Shown piece after piece: positions 62,534 through 64,000 of a DNA stretch of 64,000 nucleotides (the first letter of the stretch is position 1; each line of letters opens with the position of its first letter). Position numbers and translations under genes: made by a program. Origin of the DNA: Bacteroidales bacterium (GTDB taxonomy: Bacteria; Bacteroidota; Bacteroidia; Bacteroidales; UBA932); the NCBI GenBank assembly GCA_020026355.1, contig JAHHQP010000007.1, positions 1-64,000 of the forward strand, read 5' to 3'. Below the pieces are notes generated by a model. The model had not been told where the DNA came from, made no database searches, and was given only the letters and a program-made list of their open reading frames with translations.

Positions 62534-63577
62534 ATGGGCAGATTACCCGCAGAATGGGAAAGACAGAGCGGTGTGCAGCTGACCTGGCCGCACGCAGATA
62601 CCGCCTGGTATGAATTGGAAAAAGTCCACGATTGCTATGTCAACGTGGCCGCGGCGATCCTTCGCTACGAAGAGCTGATGATCGTCACGAGAGACATCGA
62701 GGAATGTAAGGCCGAAATCGCGGCTGCCTGTGCCCGTACCGGGGTGCAGCTGGAAGTGGAGCGCATCCGTTTCCAGGAATGTCCGCTCAACGACACCTGG
62801 GCCCGCGACCACTCCGGCATCGCCGTCTATGGCGAGGAAGGGGAGAAGTACCTCTATGATTTCGTCTTCAACGGCTGGGGACTCAAGTTCGGCGCAGACC
62901 TGGACAACCAGATCACGAAGAACATCTTCACCGACGGCGCCTTCGATCATGACGTCGCCCTCGTCGACATGCGTCCTTACGTCCTGGAAGGCGGCAGCAT
63001 CGACTCCGACGGAGAAGGCACCATGCTCACGACGACGGAATGTCTGTGCTCATTGAACCGGAATGAATACCTCTCTCAGGAAGAGATCGAGGAGGAACTC
63101 AAAGGGGCTTTCGGTCTCGACCGCATCCTCTGGCTGGACCACGGGGCCATCATCGGCGACGACACGGACAGCCATGTGGATACCTTGGCCCGCTTCTGTG
63201 ATCCGGAAACCATCGCCTATGTGCAGTGCGAGGATCCGGAGGACGAGCATTATGAGGAGCTCCATGCGATGGAAGAGCAGCTCAAGACCTTCCGCACGAA
63301 GGAAGGAAAGCCTTACCGTCTGGTACCGCTTCCGCTGCCGGATGCCCTCTATCTGGAAGATTACCGTCTGCCGGCATCCTATGCCAATTTCCTGATCGTC
63401 AATGGAGCCGTGCTGCTGCCGGGTTCTGATTCGCCGAAGGACGAGATCGCCCGCGAACGCTTGCAGGGAGTTTTCCCGGACCGCAAGGTGGAAGTCATCG
63501 ACTGCCGTGCCCTGCTCTCCGGTCATGGTTCTCTCCACTGCATCACCATGCAGTACCCTGAGGGCTATCTCCGTTAG
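62534..63577 (+). CDS. aguA: Agmatine deiminase
   Basis: Converts agmatine to N-carbamoylputrescine and ammonia. The 347-residue pentein-fold protein has the start PAEWERQSGVQLTWPH, NDTWARDHSGI, EGGSIDSDGEGT, the DDTDSHVDT motif with catalytic His, and the nucleophile Cys336 in GHGSLHCITMQYP. The next gene encodes the next enzyme, which supports agmatine over peptidyl-arginine as substrate. Confidence 0.93.
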   Translation: MGRLPAEWERQSGVQLTWPHADTAWYELEKVHDCYVNVAAAILRYEELMIVTRDIEECKAEIAAACARTGVQLEVERIRFQECPLNDTWARDHSGIAVYGEEGEKYLYDFVFNGWGLKFGADLDNQITKNIFTDGAFDHDVALVDMRPYVLEGGSIDSDGEGTMLTTTECLCSLNRNEYLSQEEIEEELKGAFGLDRILWLDHGAIIGDDTDSHVDTLARFCDPETIAYVQCEDPEDEHYEELHAMEEQLKTFRTKEGKPYRLVPLPLPDALYLEDYRLPASYANFLIVNGAVLLPGSDSPKDEIARERLQGVFPDRKVEVIDCRALLSGHGSLHCITMQYPEGYLR

Positions 63578-63657
63578 AACTCAGGTCAATGATGACGTGC
63601 CGTCGGGCTTCTTCAGCCTCCGGCCAATGGAATTGAAAAGCTAAAAATAAAGATAAA

Positions 63658-64000
63658 ATGAGAAAACTGAAGATCGGTATGGTGCAGCAGTCCTGCGGAA
63701 ACGACATCGCTGCCAACATTGAGAAACTCAAAAGCAACATCAGGAAATGTGCGGAGCAGGGAGCAGAGCTCGTCGTGCTCCAGGAACTGCACAATTCCGT
63801 TTATTTCTGCCAGACAGAAGATGCTTCCATCTGCGACCTGGCGGAACCGATTCCGGGACCATCCACGGAAACTTACGGCGCGCTCGCGAAAGAGCTCGGC
63901 ATTGTCCTCGTGCTCTCCCTCTTCGAGCGCAGAACTCCGGGTATCTACCACAACACGGCTGTCGTGCTGGAGAAGGACGGTACCATTGCCGGAAAATACC
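63658..64000 (+). CDS. aguB: N-carbamoylputrescine amidase (5' part, cut by the window edge)
   Basis: The frame begins MRKLKIGMVQQSC and continues open to the last base. LKIGMVQQSCGNDIAANIEK, the nitrilase catalytic Glu in VVLQELHNSVYFCQTED, EPIPGPSTETYGALAKELG and YHNTAVVLEKDGTIAGKY match N-carbamoylputrescine amidases of the nitrilase superfamily. These enzymes complete agmatine-to-putrescine conversion. About 114 of roughly 290 residues are visible. It follows aguA by 80 bases. Confidence 0.92.
   Translation, partial: MRKLKIGMVQQSCGNDIAANIEKLKSNIRKCAEQGAELVVLQELHNSVYFCQTEDASICDLAEPIPGPSTETYGALAKELGIVLVLSLFERRTPGIYHNTAVVLEKDGTIAGKY

Noticed and set aside
1..64000. CRISPR arrays, rRNA and tRNA genes
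   Set aside because: No regularly spaced repeats were seen, and none of the gene-free gaps I read showed a tRNA cloverleaf or rRNA sequence.

Overview
The window is a 64 kb piece of a Bacteroidales chromosome (phylum Bacteroidota). The evidence is a SusC/SusD pair, fimbrillin-like and FISUMP-type lipoproteins, a GGGtGRT protein, clostripain and M6 proteases, little sign of Shine-Dalgarno sites, and many promoters of the TAnnTTTG type. Base composition is near 50% GC. A Rikenellaceae or UBA932-like (Cryptobacteroides) lineage would fit, but that is a guess. I found no tRNA, rRNA, CRISPR array or prophage; the only mobile-element trace is a broken IS66-type accessory frame at the left edge.

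Layout. 1-11 kb: tyrS, tpiA behind an unusual duplicated leader, an M49-like peptidase, an M6 protease with a small lipoprotein, a PCMD protein, a 57-residue histone H1-like protein, pth and rplY behind a structured leader, and a C11 peptidase. 11-20 kb: a second, classical M49 peptidase, a XerD-type recombinase, and a six-gene minus-strand operon (NrnA-like DHH phosphoesterase, two FKBP-type lipoproteins, MATE transporter, cytidylate-kinase-like protein, serine hydrolase). 20-27 kb: an unknown membrane protein, DUF3822, rsmD, a SulP transporter, nadD, gmk and fba. 27.2-27.5 kb: an intergenic cluster of five DnaA-box-like 9-mers beside an AT-rich tract, a candidate replication origin, next to an orphan RelB/DinJ-like protein with a Pro-Gln-Tyr repeat tail. 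27.5-38 kb: ppa, a C_GCxxG_C_C protein, a long RelA/SpoT protein with a degenerate hydrolase site, uvrB, eno, the NifU-like/GGGtGRT pair and an OmpA-family protein. 38-50 kb: an AraC regulator divergent from a rhamnose operon (kinase, isomerase, transporter, aldolase) that continues into a 1504-residue GH78-GH35 fusion and a GH20 enzyme. 50-62 kb: a convergent SusC/SusD locus with another GH20, then a two-gene locus of fimbrillin-like/FISUMP and LamG/endonuclease-phosphatase lipoproteins. 62.5-64 kb: agmatine deiminase and the start of N-carbamoylputrescine amidase.

How it fits together. The 39-58 kb region reads as a glycan-use island. SusC/SusD would import oligosaccharides; GH20, GH78 and GH35 activities would remove terminal HexNAc, rhamnose and galactose; and the rha genes would convert free rhamnose to dihydroxyacetone phosphate and lactaldehyde. 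Three glycolytic genes (tpiA, fba, eno) lie in the same 32 kb and are close to strong promoter-like boxes. The most notable signals are the candidate origin, the uncharacterised GGGtGRT pair, the GH78-GH35 fusion, the duplicated tpiA leader and the hydrolase-degenerate RelA/SpoT protein.
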